From Burkholderiales bacterium (GTDB taxonomy: Bacteria > Pseudomonadota > Gammaproteobacteria > Burkholderiales > Burkholderiaceae_C): a stretch of 41,646 nt of DNA. The notes under the pieces were generated by a model. It did not search any database. It was given only the letters and a program-made list of their open reading frames with translations, and had not been told where the DNA came from. The stretch covers positions 1 to 41,646 of the forward strand of contig JACPOI010000029.1 of assembly GCA_016185015.1 (NCBI GenBank). Direction: 5' to 3'. The position numbers were made by a program, and so were the translations under genes. Below are positions 34,482-41,646 of the stretch, piece after piece (within the stretch, counting starts at the first letter, position 1; each line of letters opens with the position of its first letter).

Positions 34482-35338
34482 GGGCGGGCGGAAACGGCTG
34501 CCTCCAGCGTTTCGTCGCGGGTGAACTTGAAGCGGGAGACGACGACGATCTGGTCGGCCTGGCGCCGCATGGCCGAGCTGAAGTGGCCGAAGGGCCCGGC
34601 CGACTTGGCAATCGTGGCGGCCTGGCGATCCAGCGTGTGGTTGCCCGAGCTTTCCACCACCTCGGTGTCAATGACGCGGCCGTTGTGGTTGACGGTGACG
34701 ATCATCGTCAGCTCGCCATACAGCTTCTTGCCGGCCGCATGCGGGAAGTTCTCGGTGCCCTTGTCCTCGATGGCGCGGCGCAGCGCGTCGTAGTACACGG
34801 CGTACACCTCTTCGCGCGCCGACGGGCTGACGTAGCGTTTCTTGGGCTTGGCGTTCTGCTGGTTGATGCGGCGCTCGATCTCGGCCAGCACCTTGATCAA
34901 CTGGCGCCGCTTTTCCTCGCGCTCCTGCTGCTCGGCCTTGGTGGCGGTGTGGTTGGGGTCGGGCGGGGGCAGGGCGGCGAGCTGGTTCTTGACCTGGGCC
35001 AGCAGCAGCGCTTGCTGCTCGTGCAGGGTTTGCACCTTGCGTGCGGCTTCTTCTTCGGAGGCATCGCCGAATTCGGTCAGTGCCGAAGGCGGCAGCGGGC
35101 TGGTGGCGCGGCCTTTTTCGGCATCGCCGCCACCGGCCAGCGAGAACTGGGCGATGGCCTTGGCCTTGTCGGGCTTTTCATTGGTCCGGGCGTTGACGAG
35201 GATGACCTCCATCGGCGTGTCCTCGAACACGCGGTTGAAGGCTTCGGGGTCGACAAAGCGCACCGTCAGCAGCGCCGCATGCACCGCAACGGATACAAAC
35301 AGCGCGATCTGGAGGGTGCTGAAATGCCGCAGTTTCAC
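34478..35338 (-). CDS. TonB-family energy transducer-like protein
   Basis: The protein has 286 residues and a GTG start overlapping the RNase gene stop (GTGA). It has an N-terminal transmembrane helix (about 9-27, LQIALFVSVAVHAALLTVRF). A charged helical middle follows (EEEAARKVQTLHEQQALLLA, then KAEQQEREEKRRQLIKVLAE). The C-terminal TonB-like domain (about 190-275) has GELTMIVTVNHNGRVIDTEV and VESSGNHTLDRQA. Unlike classical TonB, the middle is coiled-coil-like rather than Pro-rich, and no exbB/exbD is adjacent. It spans the periplasm in the family, passing energy to outer-membrane receptors. Here coupling with mtgA suggests a possible envelope role (inference). Confidence 0.85.
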   Translation of the reverse strand: MKLRHFSTLQIALFVSVAVHAALLTVRFVDPEAFNRVFEDTPMEVILVNARTNEKPDKAKAIAQFSLAGGGDAEKGRATSPLPPSALTEFGDASEEEAARKVQTLHEQQALLLAQVKNQLAALPPPDPNHTATKAEQQEREEKRRQLIKVLAEIERRINQQNAKPKKRYVSPSAREEVYAVYYDALRRAIEDKGTENFPHAAGKKLYGELTMIVTVNHNGRVIDTEVVESSGNHTLDRQAATIAKSAGPFGHFSSAMRRQADQIVVVSRFKFTRDETLEAAVSARP

Positions 35339-37419
35339 GAGGCAGGATTATCGTTGGTCGCGTCCACCGGTTCGTTGACGTCCACGGCGATGGCAATCGG
35401 GCCGGCGACTTCGTCATCCTCCACGTCCTCTTCTTCGGCATCCGCCACCGTCGGGTCCGCGGTTGGCGTGTCCAGGCGCTCGACCACGGTGCCGGTGATG
35501 TCCAGCGTGATCAGGTCCATCTCGCCTAAGCGGACGCGCACCCGTGCGCCGCGCGGCAGGTTTTGCCAGCCCATGACCGGCAGCACCAGCGGCAGCGTGT
35601 CGGCGCGCACCATGTTGTCCTTGAAGAGGGTGGCCTCCAGCTCGGTGATGGCGTTCTGCTGCAAATACTTCAGCGTCCAGAAGCGCTCCATCGCGCCCTG
35701 GTAGCCGTTGTAGGCGCTGTAGGCTTCGTCGAAGCTGGAGATGATGGCAAACAGGCTGGCGTCCTTGGGCTTGAACGGCGCCACCAGCGCGGCGGTCTTG
35801 CCATGGCGCACGCAGGCGATGATCTGCCACTGGTTGACCAGGTCCACGTAGCGGCGCAGCGGTGAGCTGCTCCAGGCATAGCTCTTGACGCCAATGCCGG
35901 CATGCGGCTGCGCCTTGGTGCCCATGCGCACCTTGATGCCCGGCGCAAGAGAAGCCTGGCTGCGGTAGATGCCGGGCACGCCCAGCTCGGCCAGCCATCC
36001 GCCCCAGGTGCTGTTGGCCAGGATCATGGCCTCGGCCACGATCAGGTCCAGCGGCGCGCCGCGCTGGCGGGTGCTGATCTGTACCGTCTCAGAACCTTGC
36101 GGCTCGTTGCCGTCATTGCCGACCAGGCGGAAGTTGTAGTCCGGGCGGTTGAAGGTCTCGGGCCTGCCGCGCACAATCTCGCGCTTGGCCTTCAGGTCTT
36201 TTGCCAGGCGGTATAAAAATGATAGCTGCTCACGCAGCATCGACGAGGGCTGGAGCGGGTTTTCTTCGGTGACCGTTGTGCCGGACAGCCAGGCCTCGGT
36301 GACCACGCTGTCGAGCTGGTCGTGGCGCAGGTTGTGGGCGATCGGCACGCGCTCGATCTTGGACTCGTGGCCCTGGATTTCCAGCGTGGCCGCATCCAGC
36401 GTCACATACAAGGAGAGCGCCGGGCAATCGCGCCCGGCCTGCAGCGTGTAGGTCTGCACCAGCGTGTCGGGCAGCATCGTGACCTTGTAGCCAGGCATGT
36501 AGACGGTGGACAGGCGGTTGCGCCCGACCTGGTCCACGGCGTCACCGGGTTGGATGGCCAGGCCCGGCGCGGCGATGTGGATGCCCACGGTGATGGTGCC
36601 GCTGCCCAGGCCCTGCACGGACAAGGCGTCGTCGATCTCGGTGGTCTGCGAATCGTCGACGGAAAAGGCCTGCACGCCGGCCAGCGGCAGCGCGGATTCG
36701 TCAATGGCTGGTGCCGCCAGCGCGGCCGGAAAGCCGGTTCCCTTGGGGAAGTTCTCCAGCAGGAAGCGCTTCCAGTGGAACAGGTAGGGCGAGGCGATGG
36801 CGCCGGCTTTCTGCAACAGCGCCAGCGGTGCGGTGTGGGTGGTGCGTGCCGCCTCGACCACTGCCTTGTACTCGGGCGCGTTCTTGTCGGGCTTGAACAG
36901 GATCTTGTACAACTGCTCGCGAATCGGCTCCGGGCACTGGCCGTTTGCCAGCTCCGTGGCCCACTGCGTGATTTGCTGGGCAATGAGCTTTTTCTTCTCG
37001 ATGGCGGCCAGCGCCTGGGCGATCACGTCGGCAGATGCCTTGCGAAAACGGCCCTTGCCGGCGCGGCGGAAGTAGTGCGGTGACTCGAACAGCCGGAACA
37101 GCATGGCAGCCTGCTCGGACAGCGGGGCCTGGGCCGAGAAGTATTCGCGCGCCAGGTCGGCAAAGCCAAACTCCTCCTCCGGCGCAAACTCCCAGGCCAT
37201 GTCCAGCTCGATGTGCTGGCTGCCCGCCTGGGCCGCCGCCAGGAATTCGGCGGGCGCCGGTTTTTCGAACCGCAACAGCATGTTGGCGGCTTTCACCTTG
37301 ACCCGCTTGCCGCTGTCCAGTTCCACCTGGGCCGAGCTTTCGGCCTCCGACAATATCCGGCCGGCCATGAATTTTCCGGCTTCATCAAACAATACAAACA
37401 TAGTCCGGCATTGTCCCAT
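35335..37419 (-). CDS. RNase II/R (RNB) family exoribonuclease
   Basis: The protein has 694 residues. The RNB catalytic centre is FSVDDSQTTEIDDALSV, with its cluster of metal-binding aspartates, followed by IHIAAPG and VYMPGYKVTMLP. The YAWSSSPLRRYVDLVNQWQI segment and the RxR substrate region are intact. The C-terminal 90 residues look S1-like (ARVRVRLGEMDLITLDI), with an acidic tail. It degrades RNA 3' to 5'. The ATG at 37419 has GGGGGGAG upstream; the ATG at 37401 (MFVLFDEAGKF) matches many relatives' starts. Residues near SSMLREQLSFLY are encoded by a short dispersed element. It is the first gene of the RNase-tonB-mtgA operon. Confidence 0.92.
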   Translation of the reverse strand: MGQCRTMFVLFDEAGKFMAGRILSEAESSAQVELDSGKRVKVKAANMLLRFEKPAPAEFLAAAQAGSQHIELDMAWEFAPEEEFGFADLAREYFSAQAPLSEQAAMLFRLFESPHYFRRAGKGRFRKASADVIAQALAAIEKKKLIAQQITQWATELANGQCPEPIREQLYKILFKPDKNAPEYKAVVEAARTTHTAPLALLQKAGAIASPYLFHWKRFLLENFPKGTGFPAALAAPAIDESALPLAGVQAFSVDDSQTTEIDDALSVQGLGSGTITVGIHIAAPGLAIQPGDAVDQVGRNRLSTVYMPGYKVTMLPDTLVQTYTLQAGRDCPALSLYVTLDAATLEIQGHESKIERVPIAHNLRHDQLDSVVTEAWLSGTTVTEENPLQPSSMLREQLSFLYRLAKDLKAKREIVRGRPETFNRPDYNFRLVGNDGNEPQGSETVQISTRQRGAPLDLIVAEAMILANSTWGGWLAELGVPGIYRSQASLAPGIKVRMGTKAQPHAGIGVKSYAWSSSPLRRYVDLVNQWQIIACVRHGKTAALVAPFKPKDASLFAIISSFDEAYSAYNGYQGAMERFWTLKYLQQNAITELEATLFKDNMVRADTLPLVLPVMGWQNLPRGARVRVRLGEMDLITLDITGTVVERLDTPTADPTVADAEEEDVEDDEVAGPIAIAVDVNEPVDATNDNPAS
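36212..36256 (+). repeat. Short dispersed element, copy d (in RNase gene)
   Basis: The element reads TATAAAAATGATAGCTGCTC, then ACGCAGCATCGACGAGGGCT, then GGAGC. It matches copy a over TAGCTGCT, CGCA and ACGAGGGCT. It lies antisense to the RNase gene, which reads it in frame as PSSMLREQLSFLY. Confidence 0.65.
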
Positions 37420-37535
37420 GCCGCTCCCCCCTGTTTATGGGAGGTTGCGGCAGGCCAGTTGCCGATATGCTCGGGGGGTTACAGAACCAGCGGCGGCATG
37501 GCGCTGGAAAAATGAAAATACACGGGGAGACCAGC
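37420..37535. promoter_or_regulatory. Divergent gap between RNase and response regulator
   Basis: This 116-bp spacer lies between divergently transcribed genes and must hold both promoters. The ribosome-binding sites GGGGGGAG (minus strand, for the RNase) and GGGGAG (37524-37529, for the response regulator) are clear. I could not identify reliable -35/-10 boxes. Confidence 0.35.
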
Positions 37536-38258
37536 ATGTGGCGAGTATTGATTGTTGAGGATGATCCACAGATGCGTGAATTCTTCGCGGCCAGCGTGCT
37601 GCGTTCACCGGAGTTGCGTCTGGAGTCCTGCGCGGCCAGTGTGGGCGAGGCCAAGGCCTGCCTGGACCATGCCGGCAACGGTGTCGACGTGCTGCTGACC
37701 GACCTGGGCCTGCCCGATGGCAGCGGCCTGGAGGTGATCCGCTACGCCCGCCAGCGCCACCCGGCCTGCGAGGCGCTGGTGATCTCCATGTTTGGCGACG
37801 AGGACAATGTGCTGGCAAGCATCGAGGCCGGTGCTCTAGGCTACATCCACAAGGACGCCGCGCCGGACGACATCGCCAATACCATCCTGGAGATGAAGGC
37901 CGGGGCCTCGCCGATCTCGCCGATGATCGCCCGGCGGGTGCTCTCCAAATACCGTTCCATGCAGGGAAATAGCGCGCCAGCCCCCTTGTATGCAACGCCG
38001 GCAGCTATCAAAAACGAAGCTTTTGAACCCGAAAAAGGCCTGCTGTCGCGGCGCGAGCAGGAGGTGCTGGAGCTGATTGCGCGGGGTTTTTCCTACTCCG
38101 AGATTGCCGACCTCAAAAATCTGAGTGTGCACACCGTACAGACCCACGTCAGGAGCCTGTATGGCAAGCTGGAGGTGCATTCCAAGATGGAGGCGGTGAT
38201 GGAGGCCACCCGCATGTGCCTGCTGCCGCAGCAGGCGCCGGCAGCCGTGCCCAGATGA
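37536..38258 (+). CDS. NarL/FixJ-family response regulator
   Basis: The protein has 240 residues from the ATG at 37536, six bases after GGGGAG; the ATG at 37512 is a weaker alternative. The receiver domain (1-120) has the acidic pair in LIVEDDPQM, phosphoacceptor D56 (LLTDLGLPDGSG), the switch Ser in ALVISMFGDED and the Lys in GYIHKDA. A LuxR-type helix-turn-helix (about 172-232) has LLSRREQEVLELIARGFSYS and SVHTVQTHVRSLYGKL. The linker (SAPAPLYATPAAIKNEAF) is encoded by a short dispersed element on the opposite strand. The stop overlaps the downstream histidine kinase start (ATGA), so the two form a two-component pair. Target genes are unknown. Confidence 0.95.
   Translation: MWRVLIVEDDPQMREFFAASVLRSPELRLESCAASVGEAKACLDHAGNGVDVLLTDLGLPDGSGLEVIRYARQRHPACEALVISMFGDEDNVLASIEAGALGYIHKDAAPDDIANTILEMKAGASPISPMIARRVLSKYRSMQGNSAPAPLYATPAAIKNEAFEPEKGLLSRREQEVLELIARGFSYSEIADLKNLSVHTVQTHVRSLYGKLEVHSKMEAVMEATRMCLLPQQAPAAVPR
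37968..38020 (-). repeat. Short dispersed element, copy e (in response regulator)
   Basis: The reverse complement reads GTTTTTGATAGCTGCCGGCG, then TTGCATACAAGGGGGCTGGC. It matches copies a and d over TTTTTGATAGCTGC and the GGGGCT core. It is read in frame as the inter-domain linker of the response regulator. Confidence 0.6.
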
Positions 38259-40153
38259 CACTGCGGCGCGGTCAGTCCTGGATGGGTGGCGGCGCGGGGT
38301 GGCTGGTGCTGCTGGTCTGGCTGCTGGGGTGCGCCAACGCTGTTGCTGCGACCAACACGCTGACCCTGACGCAGGCGCGGGCCACGGTCATCGCGGACGG
38401 CGAAACCCTGCGCCAAAATGTGAACCTGCCTTACCACTGGGACAGCGCCAATCCCGGCCATCGCGGTGAGGCCATTTTCGATTTCGAGTTTGCGCTGCCA
38501 GAAGCGCCCGACGATGTCTGGGGCGTCTACCTGCCCAGTGTGGGCAATGCCTATGCGGTCTGGCTCAATGGCACGCTGTTGCAGCGCAATGGCGCGTTGG
38601 TGCGCGAGCTTGGCGACGCCCAGCTCTACAACGGCTCGGACTCGACACGGGTGCCACGCTACATTTCGGTGGACGCCGGCCACCTGCGGCAAAACAACCA
38701 GATTCGTGTGCACGTCCGGGCCGACATCGGGCGCCATGGCGGCCTGGGACCGCTGCTGATCGGGCCGCAGGATGCGGTCTACCCGGAATACGCGCGCAGC
38801 TACCGCTGGCGCGCCACCGGGTCGGTCGGTCTGGTGGCGTTCAGCCTGGTGGTCGGCCTGACGGCTCTCGCGCTGTGGAGTTCCGGGTCTGGCGGGCACA
38901 CGATCGGGCGCCCGGGCCGCGACCCGCTGTACCTGTTTGCCGCCGTCGCCCAGCTGTTCTGGGCGGTCTACGTCGGCGACGCCCTGGTGGATGACCCTCC
39001 ACTTGCCTGGCCCTGGTGGGGCATGCTGCAGGTGTTTTCGCTGGGTGTTTGGGGCACCAGCATGTCGTTGGCCTGCATGGAACTGGCGGATTGGCGCCAG
39101 CAGCGCTGGGCGCAGCGTTTCCGTTGGTGGCTGTTGGCGCTGATGGTCGTCTGTCCGGGCTTTGCCTGGCTGTCCATGGGGGCTGGCAAGCCGCCGGCCC
39201 TGACGCTTTGGGATGGCGTCTTTGCGCTAAGCGTGCTGGCGTTTGTGCTGGCATTCCTGTGGAGCGCGTTGCACCAGTCACGACCGGAGCCGCGCATCGT
39301 GGCCTTGGCCGCCCTGGTCAACATCGTGGTGGGCCTGCGCGATCTCTATGTGTCGCGCATCGATCCGGTCTTCGGCGCCAACGCCTGGTTGCGCTACTCG
39401 TCGGTGCTGTTCGGATTGGCCATGGGCTATGTGATCCTGTTGCGGTTCCGGGCGACGAGCATGCAACTGAACGAGTTGCTGTCCACGCTGGAGGCCCGGG
39501 TGGCGAACAAGGAGCAGGCCCTGCGCGACAGCTATGACCGGCTGGAGGCGCTGGCCCGCCATCAGGAGCGCAGCGCCGAGCGCAGCCGTATCCTGCGCAA
39601 TATGCATGACGGAGTAGGTGCACACATTAGCTCTGCGATGCGTCAACTTGACGGGGTGACCGAAGGCGCCCCGGTGCCGGTGCGCGACGAAGTGCTGCGC
39701 ACGCTGCGCGATGCGATGGACCAGCTCAAGCTGTCGATCGACGCCATCCACCTGGTGCCGGGCGACGTCACGGCGCTGTTGGCCAATCTTCGTTACCGCC
39801 TGGGGCCGCGTTTCAAGGCCATGGGCATTGAACTGCAATGGGACGTCGACCTGCTGCCGCCGTGTCCGCGGCTGGACGCCGCCGCCATGAGCGAGCTGCA
39901 GTTCATGCTGTTTGAGGCCCTGTCCAACGTGCTGCAGCACGCGCAGACGCATCTGCTGCGGATCGAGGGCCATGTGCAGGATGGCGAGCGGATTTTTATC
40001 CGGGTCATCGACGATGGTCGTGGCTTTGACACCCAGGCCGCAGAAAAGAAGGGCCTGGCCAGCCTGCGCGAGCGCGCCAAGGCCATTGGCGCGCAACTGC
40101 AGATCAGCAGCCAGCCCGGCAGGACCGTGGTCGAGATCCAGCTCCCGGTTTGA
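38255..40153 (+). CDS. Membrane histidine kinase with 7TMR-type sensor
   Basis: The protein has 632 residues, with an ATG overlapping the response regulator stop. An N-terminal signal segment (WLVLLVWLLGCANAVAA) precedes a periplasmic beta-rich domain (about 35-190; WGVYLPSVGNAYAVWLNGTL) of the 7TMR-DISM extracellular type. About seven transmembrane helices (200-405) follow, then a coiled coil (LNELLSTLEARVANKEQALR). The HisKA_3-type dimerisation box is ILRNMHDGVGAHISSAMRQL, with phosphoacceptor His451. The HATPase domain has FEALSNVLQHAQ (N box) and VIDDGRGFD (G1), then GLASLRERAKAIGA. It should phosphorylate the NarL-type regulator encoded just upstream. The signal is unknown; the periplasmic fold suggests a carbohydrate or cell-wall fragment (inference). 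Confidence 0.9.
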   Translation: MTLRRGQSWMGGGAGWLVLLVWLLGCANAVAATNTLTLTQARATVIADGETLRQNVNLPYHWDSANPGHRGEAIFDFEFALPEAPDDVWGVYLPSVGNAYAVWLNGTLLQRNGALVRELGDAQLYNGSDSTRVPRYISVDAGHLRQNNQIRVHVRADIGRHGGLGPLLIGPQDAVYPEYARSYRWRATGSVGLVAFSLVVGLTALALWSSGSGGHTIGRPGRDPLYLFAAVAQLFWAVYVGDALVDDPPLAWPWWGMLQVFSLGVWGTSMSLACMELADWRQQRWAQRFRWWLLALMVVCPGFAWLSMGAGKPPALTLWDGVFALSVLAFVLAFLWSALHQSRPEPRIVALAALVNIVVGLRDLYVSRIDPVFGANAWLRYSSVLFGLAMGYVILLRFRATSMQLNELLSTLEARVANKEQALRDSYDRLEALARHQERSAERSRILRNMHDGVGAHISSAMRQLDGVTEGAPVPVRDEVLRTLRDAMDQLKLSIDAIHLVPGDVTALLANLRYRLGPRFKAMGIELQWDVDLLPPCPRLDAAAMSELQFMLFEALSNVLQHAQTHLLRIEGHVQDGERIFIRVIDDGRGFDTQAAEKKGLASLRERAKAIGAQLQISSQPGRTVVEIQLPV

Positions 40154-40201
40154 CCGGCCACCCGCGCCGGGTCGGCCGGGCTGGGATAATTGCGTTCCTG
40201 T

Positions 40202-41356
40202 ATGGCATCCGTTTTCGATAAACCCCCCGTTTGGCGGCGCATTGCGCCCTGGTTGCAAGGCTTTGACGGTCCGCTGGCCTTTGCCGTGTTCCTGCTGGCC
40301 TGCGCCGGTCTGCTGACCATGTATTCGTCGGGCTTTGACCACGGCACGCGCTTCGAGGACCATGCCCGCAACATGCTGATTGCCGCCAGCATCATGTTCG
40401 TCGTGGCCCAGGTGCCGCCACAGCGGCTGATGGCGCTGGCCGTGCCGCTGTACATGGCCGGTGTCGCGCTGCTGGTGGCGGTGGCGGTGTTTGGCATCAC
40501 CAAGAAGGGGGCCCGGCGCTGGATCAACATCGGCATCACCATCCAGCCCAGTGAAATCCTGAAGATCGCCATGCCGTTGATGTTGGCCTGGTGGTTCCAG
40601 AAGCGCGAGGGCCAGTTGCGACCACTGGACTTTGGCGTCGCCGCCCTGCTGCTGGGCGCACCGGTGGCGCTGATCATGAAGCAGCCGGATCTGGGCACGG
40701 CGCTGTTGATCCTGGCTGCCGGCCTGTCGGTGATCTTTTACGCCGGCATGAGCTGGAAGCTGGTGATTCCGCCGCTGGCGCTGGGGGTGGTCGGTGTTGG
40801 GTTGATTGTCGCGTTTGAGCCGGCCCTGTGTGCCGACGGTGTGCGTTGGCCTGTTCTGCACGACTACCAGCAGCAGCGCATCTGCACGCTGCTGGACCCG
40901 ACGCGTGACCCACTGGGCAAGGGCTTTCACATCATCCAGGGCATGATCGCCATTGGGTCCGGCGGGGTCACCGGCATGGGCTTCATGAAGGGCACTCAGA
41001 CCCACCTGGAATTCATCCCCGAGCGCACCACCGACTTCATCTTTGCCGCGTTTTCCGAGGAGTTCGGCCTGTTGGGCAATCTTTGCCTGATCGCAGCCTT
41101 CGTGTTCCTGATCCTGCGCGGCCTGGCCATCGCGCTGGAGGCGCCGACGCTGTTCTCGCGCCTCTTGGCCGGCAGCGTGACCATGATTTTCTTCACCTAC
41201 GCCTTTGTCAACATGGGCATGGTCAGCGGCATCCTGCCGGTGGTGGGCGTGCCCTTGCCCTTCATCAGCTACGGTGGCACCGCGATGGTGACCCTGGGGC
41301 TGGCGGTGGGCATCCTGATGGCGATCGCCAATTCCAAGCGGCTGGTGCAATCTTGA
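40202..41356 (+). CDS. rodA: Rod-shape peptidoglycan glycosyltransferase RodA
   Basis: The protein has 384 residues from the ATG at 40202 (MASVFDKPPVWRRIAPWLQG); a TTG at 40190 would add four residues. It is a SEDS-family membrane glycosyltransferase for lateral wall growth, normally paired with PBP2. Landmarks are LLTMYSSGFDHGTRFEDHAR, GARRWINIGITIQPSEILKI, LIMKQPDLGTALLILAAGLS, the periplasmic loop LLDPTRDPLGKGFHIIQG, and PLPFISYGGTAMVTLGLAVG. The VLHDYQQQRICTLLDP segment is typical of RodA. mrdA and mreBCD, its usual partners, are not next to it; a histidine kinase precedes it instead. The gene is intact, but the sequence right after its stop is degenerate. Confidence 0.95.
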   Translation: MASVFDKPPVWRRIAPWLQGFDGPLAFAVFLLACAGLLTMYSSGFDHGTRFEDHARNMLIAASIMFVVAQVPPQRLMALAVPLYMAGVALLVAVAVFGITKKGARRWINIGITIQPSEILKIAMPLMLAWWFQKREGQLRPLDFGVAALLLGAPVALIMKQPDLGTALLILAAGLSVIFYAGMSWKLVIPPLALGVVGVGLIVAFEPALCADGVRWPVLHDYQQQRICTLLDPTRDPLGKGFHIIQGMIAIGSGGVTGMGFMKGTQTHLEFIPERTTDFIFAAFSEEFGLLGNLCLIAAFVFLILRGLAIALEAPTLFSRLLAGSVTMIFFTYAFVNMGMVSGILPVVGVPLPFISYGGTAMVTLGLAVGILMAIANSKRLVQS

Positions 41357-41362
41357 CTTGGA

Positions 41363-41512
41363 GTCAGCATCATCGGCGTCGGCAATATGGGCGGCGCCAT
41401 GGCCGAGCGCCTGGCCGCGCTGGGCTGGGCGCCGTGGGTGCATGACCTGGAACCCGCCAAGGTCCAACGCCTATTGCCTTTTGGGGCTGTGGCCCTCGTC
41501 GATTGTGCCTAG
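41363..41512 (+). pseudogene. N-terminal remnant of an NAD-binding dehydrogenase
   Basis: The frame gives VSIIGVGNMGGAMAERLAAL, then GWAPWVHDLEPAKVQRL, and stops at the TAG at 41510. GVGNMGGAMA is the dinucleotide-binding motif of the 6-phosphogluconate/3-hydroxyisobutyrate dehydrogenase family, whose members run to about 290 residues. There is no start codon in frame after the rodA stop, except ATG at 41387, which lies inside the motif. About 50 residues survive. Loss of the rest is probably due to the insertion sequence that follows. Confidence 0.65.
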
Positions 41513-41646
41513 GAGTCTGCGCGGCAGAAATGAGGTCATCGCCAAACTGGGCACAGGCGTTGATGGCAAATGCCAATCAGTTACCAGCCCTATCTGCCTG
41601 ACCAGGATTTTCTGTTGCCGCACTCCATGCGCGAGTGGCTACCTGA
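41513..41646 (+). mobile_element. Left part of a probable IS1182-type insertion sequence
   Basis: Coding similarity to the dehydrogenase ends near 41510, and transposase-like sequence starts at 41570. The left boundary is therefore placed around TAGGAGTCTGCGCGGCAGAA (41510-41529), which would contain the terminal inverted repeat. The right end is outside the window, so the boundary is an inference. Confidence 0.45.
41570..41646 (+). CDS. Transposase, N-terminal fragment (runs off the window)
   Basis: The ATG at 41570 opens a frame that runs to the window edge. It gives 25 residues that include YQPYLPDQDFLLP and MREWLP. The pattern PDQ-x-x-LLPxSxREWLP is typical of the start of IS1182-group (DDE) transposases, from memory of the family. 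Catalytic residues would lie beyond the window. No good ribosome-binding site is visible. Confidence 0.55.
   Translation, partial: MPISYQPYLPDQDFLLPHSMREWLP

Noticed and set aside
39278-41467. 729-codon minus-strand frame across the histidine kinase and rodA
   Set aside because: It is a compositional shadow rich in His/Gln/Arg, covering two genes with clear motifs on the plus strand.

Overview
The window is GC-rich, gene-dense chromosomal DNA from a betaproteobacterium. It most likely belongs to Burkholderiales, family Comamonadaceae (Rhodoferax/Polaromonas-like). This is inferred from the gene order, the beta-type DksA lacking most zinc-finger cysteines, and two families of short dispersed repeats of a kind I associate with that family. 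No species can be named from the sequence alone. I see no rRNA, tRNA, CRISPR array or prophage.

Layout. Positions 1-525 hold a 5'-truncated gene remnant. At 0.6-2.6 kb a LysR regulator diverges from an exported metallo-beta-lactamase-fold protein that has lost several zinc ligands. At 2.7-4.1 kb lies a chemoreceptor on the minus strand. From 4.25 to 11.8 kb, all on the plus strand, come RlmI, a His-rich CobW-type GTPase, DksA with a long Lys/Ala/Pro tail, an unknown protein with a C-terminal STAS-like domain, and hslV-hslU. From 12.0 to 31.0 kb runs a complete dcw cluster: mraZ-rsmH-ftsL-ftsI-murE-murF-mraY-murD-ftsW-murG-murC-ddl-ftsQ-ftsA-ftsZ-lpxC. Most of its genes overlap by ATGA or GTGA. 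It is preceded by four 10-bp-spaced AAAGTG-type boxes that look like the MraZ operator. A 58-residue membrane protein follows lpxC.

From 31.2 to 37.4 kb there are two minus-strand operons: plsC-cdsA-like-ruvC, and RNase II-tonB-mtgA. Between them lies a gene-free block of about 350 bp rich in inverted repeats. From 37.5 to 41.4 kb come a NarL-type response regulator, its histidine kinase and rodA. The window closes with a dehydrogenase remnant and the first codons of a probable IS1182-type transposase.

The most striking feature is a roughly 74-bp repeat (six copies, five of them between 23.4 and 30.1 kb) with an open reading frame giving ...[15 protein letters not shown].... It is inserted in frame inside MurG, forms the N-terminus of Ddl, supplies a leader ORF translationally coupled to ftsQ, and flanks ftsZ in opposite orientations. 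A second, roughly 45-bp element is read in frame in rlmI, murG, murC, the RNase II gene and the response-regulator linker. Both behave like the palindromic elements inserted in Rickettsia proteins. Here they are embedded in essential cell-wall and division genes.
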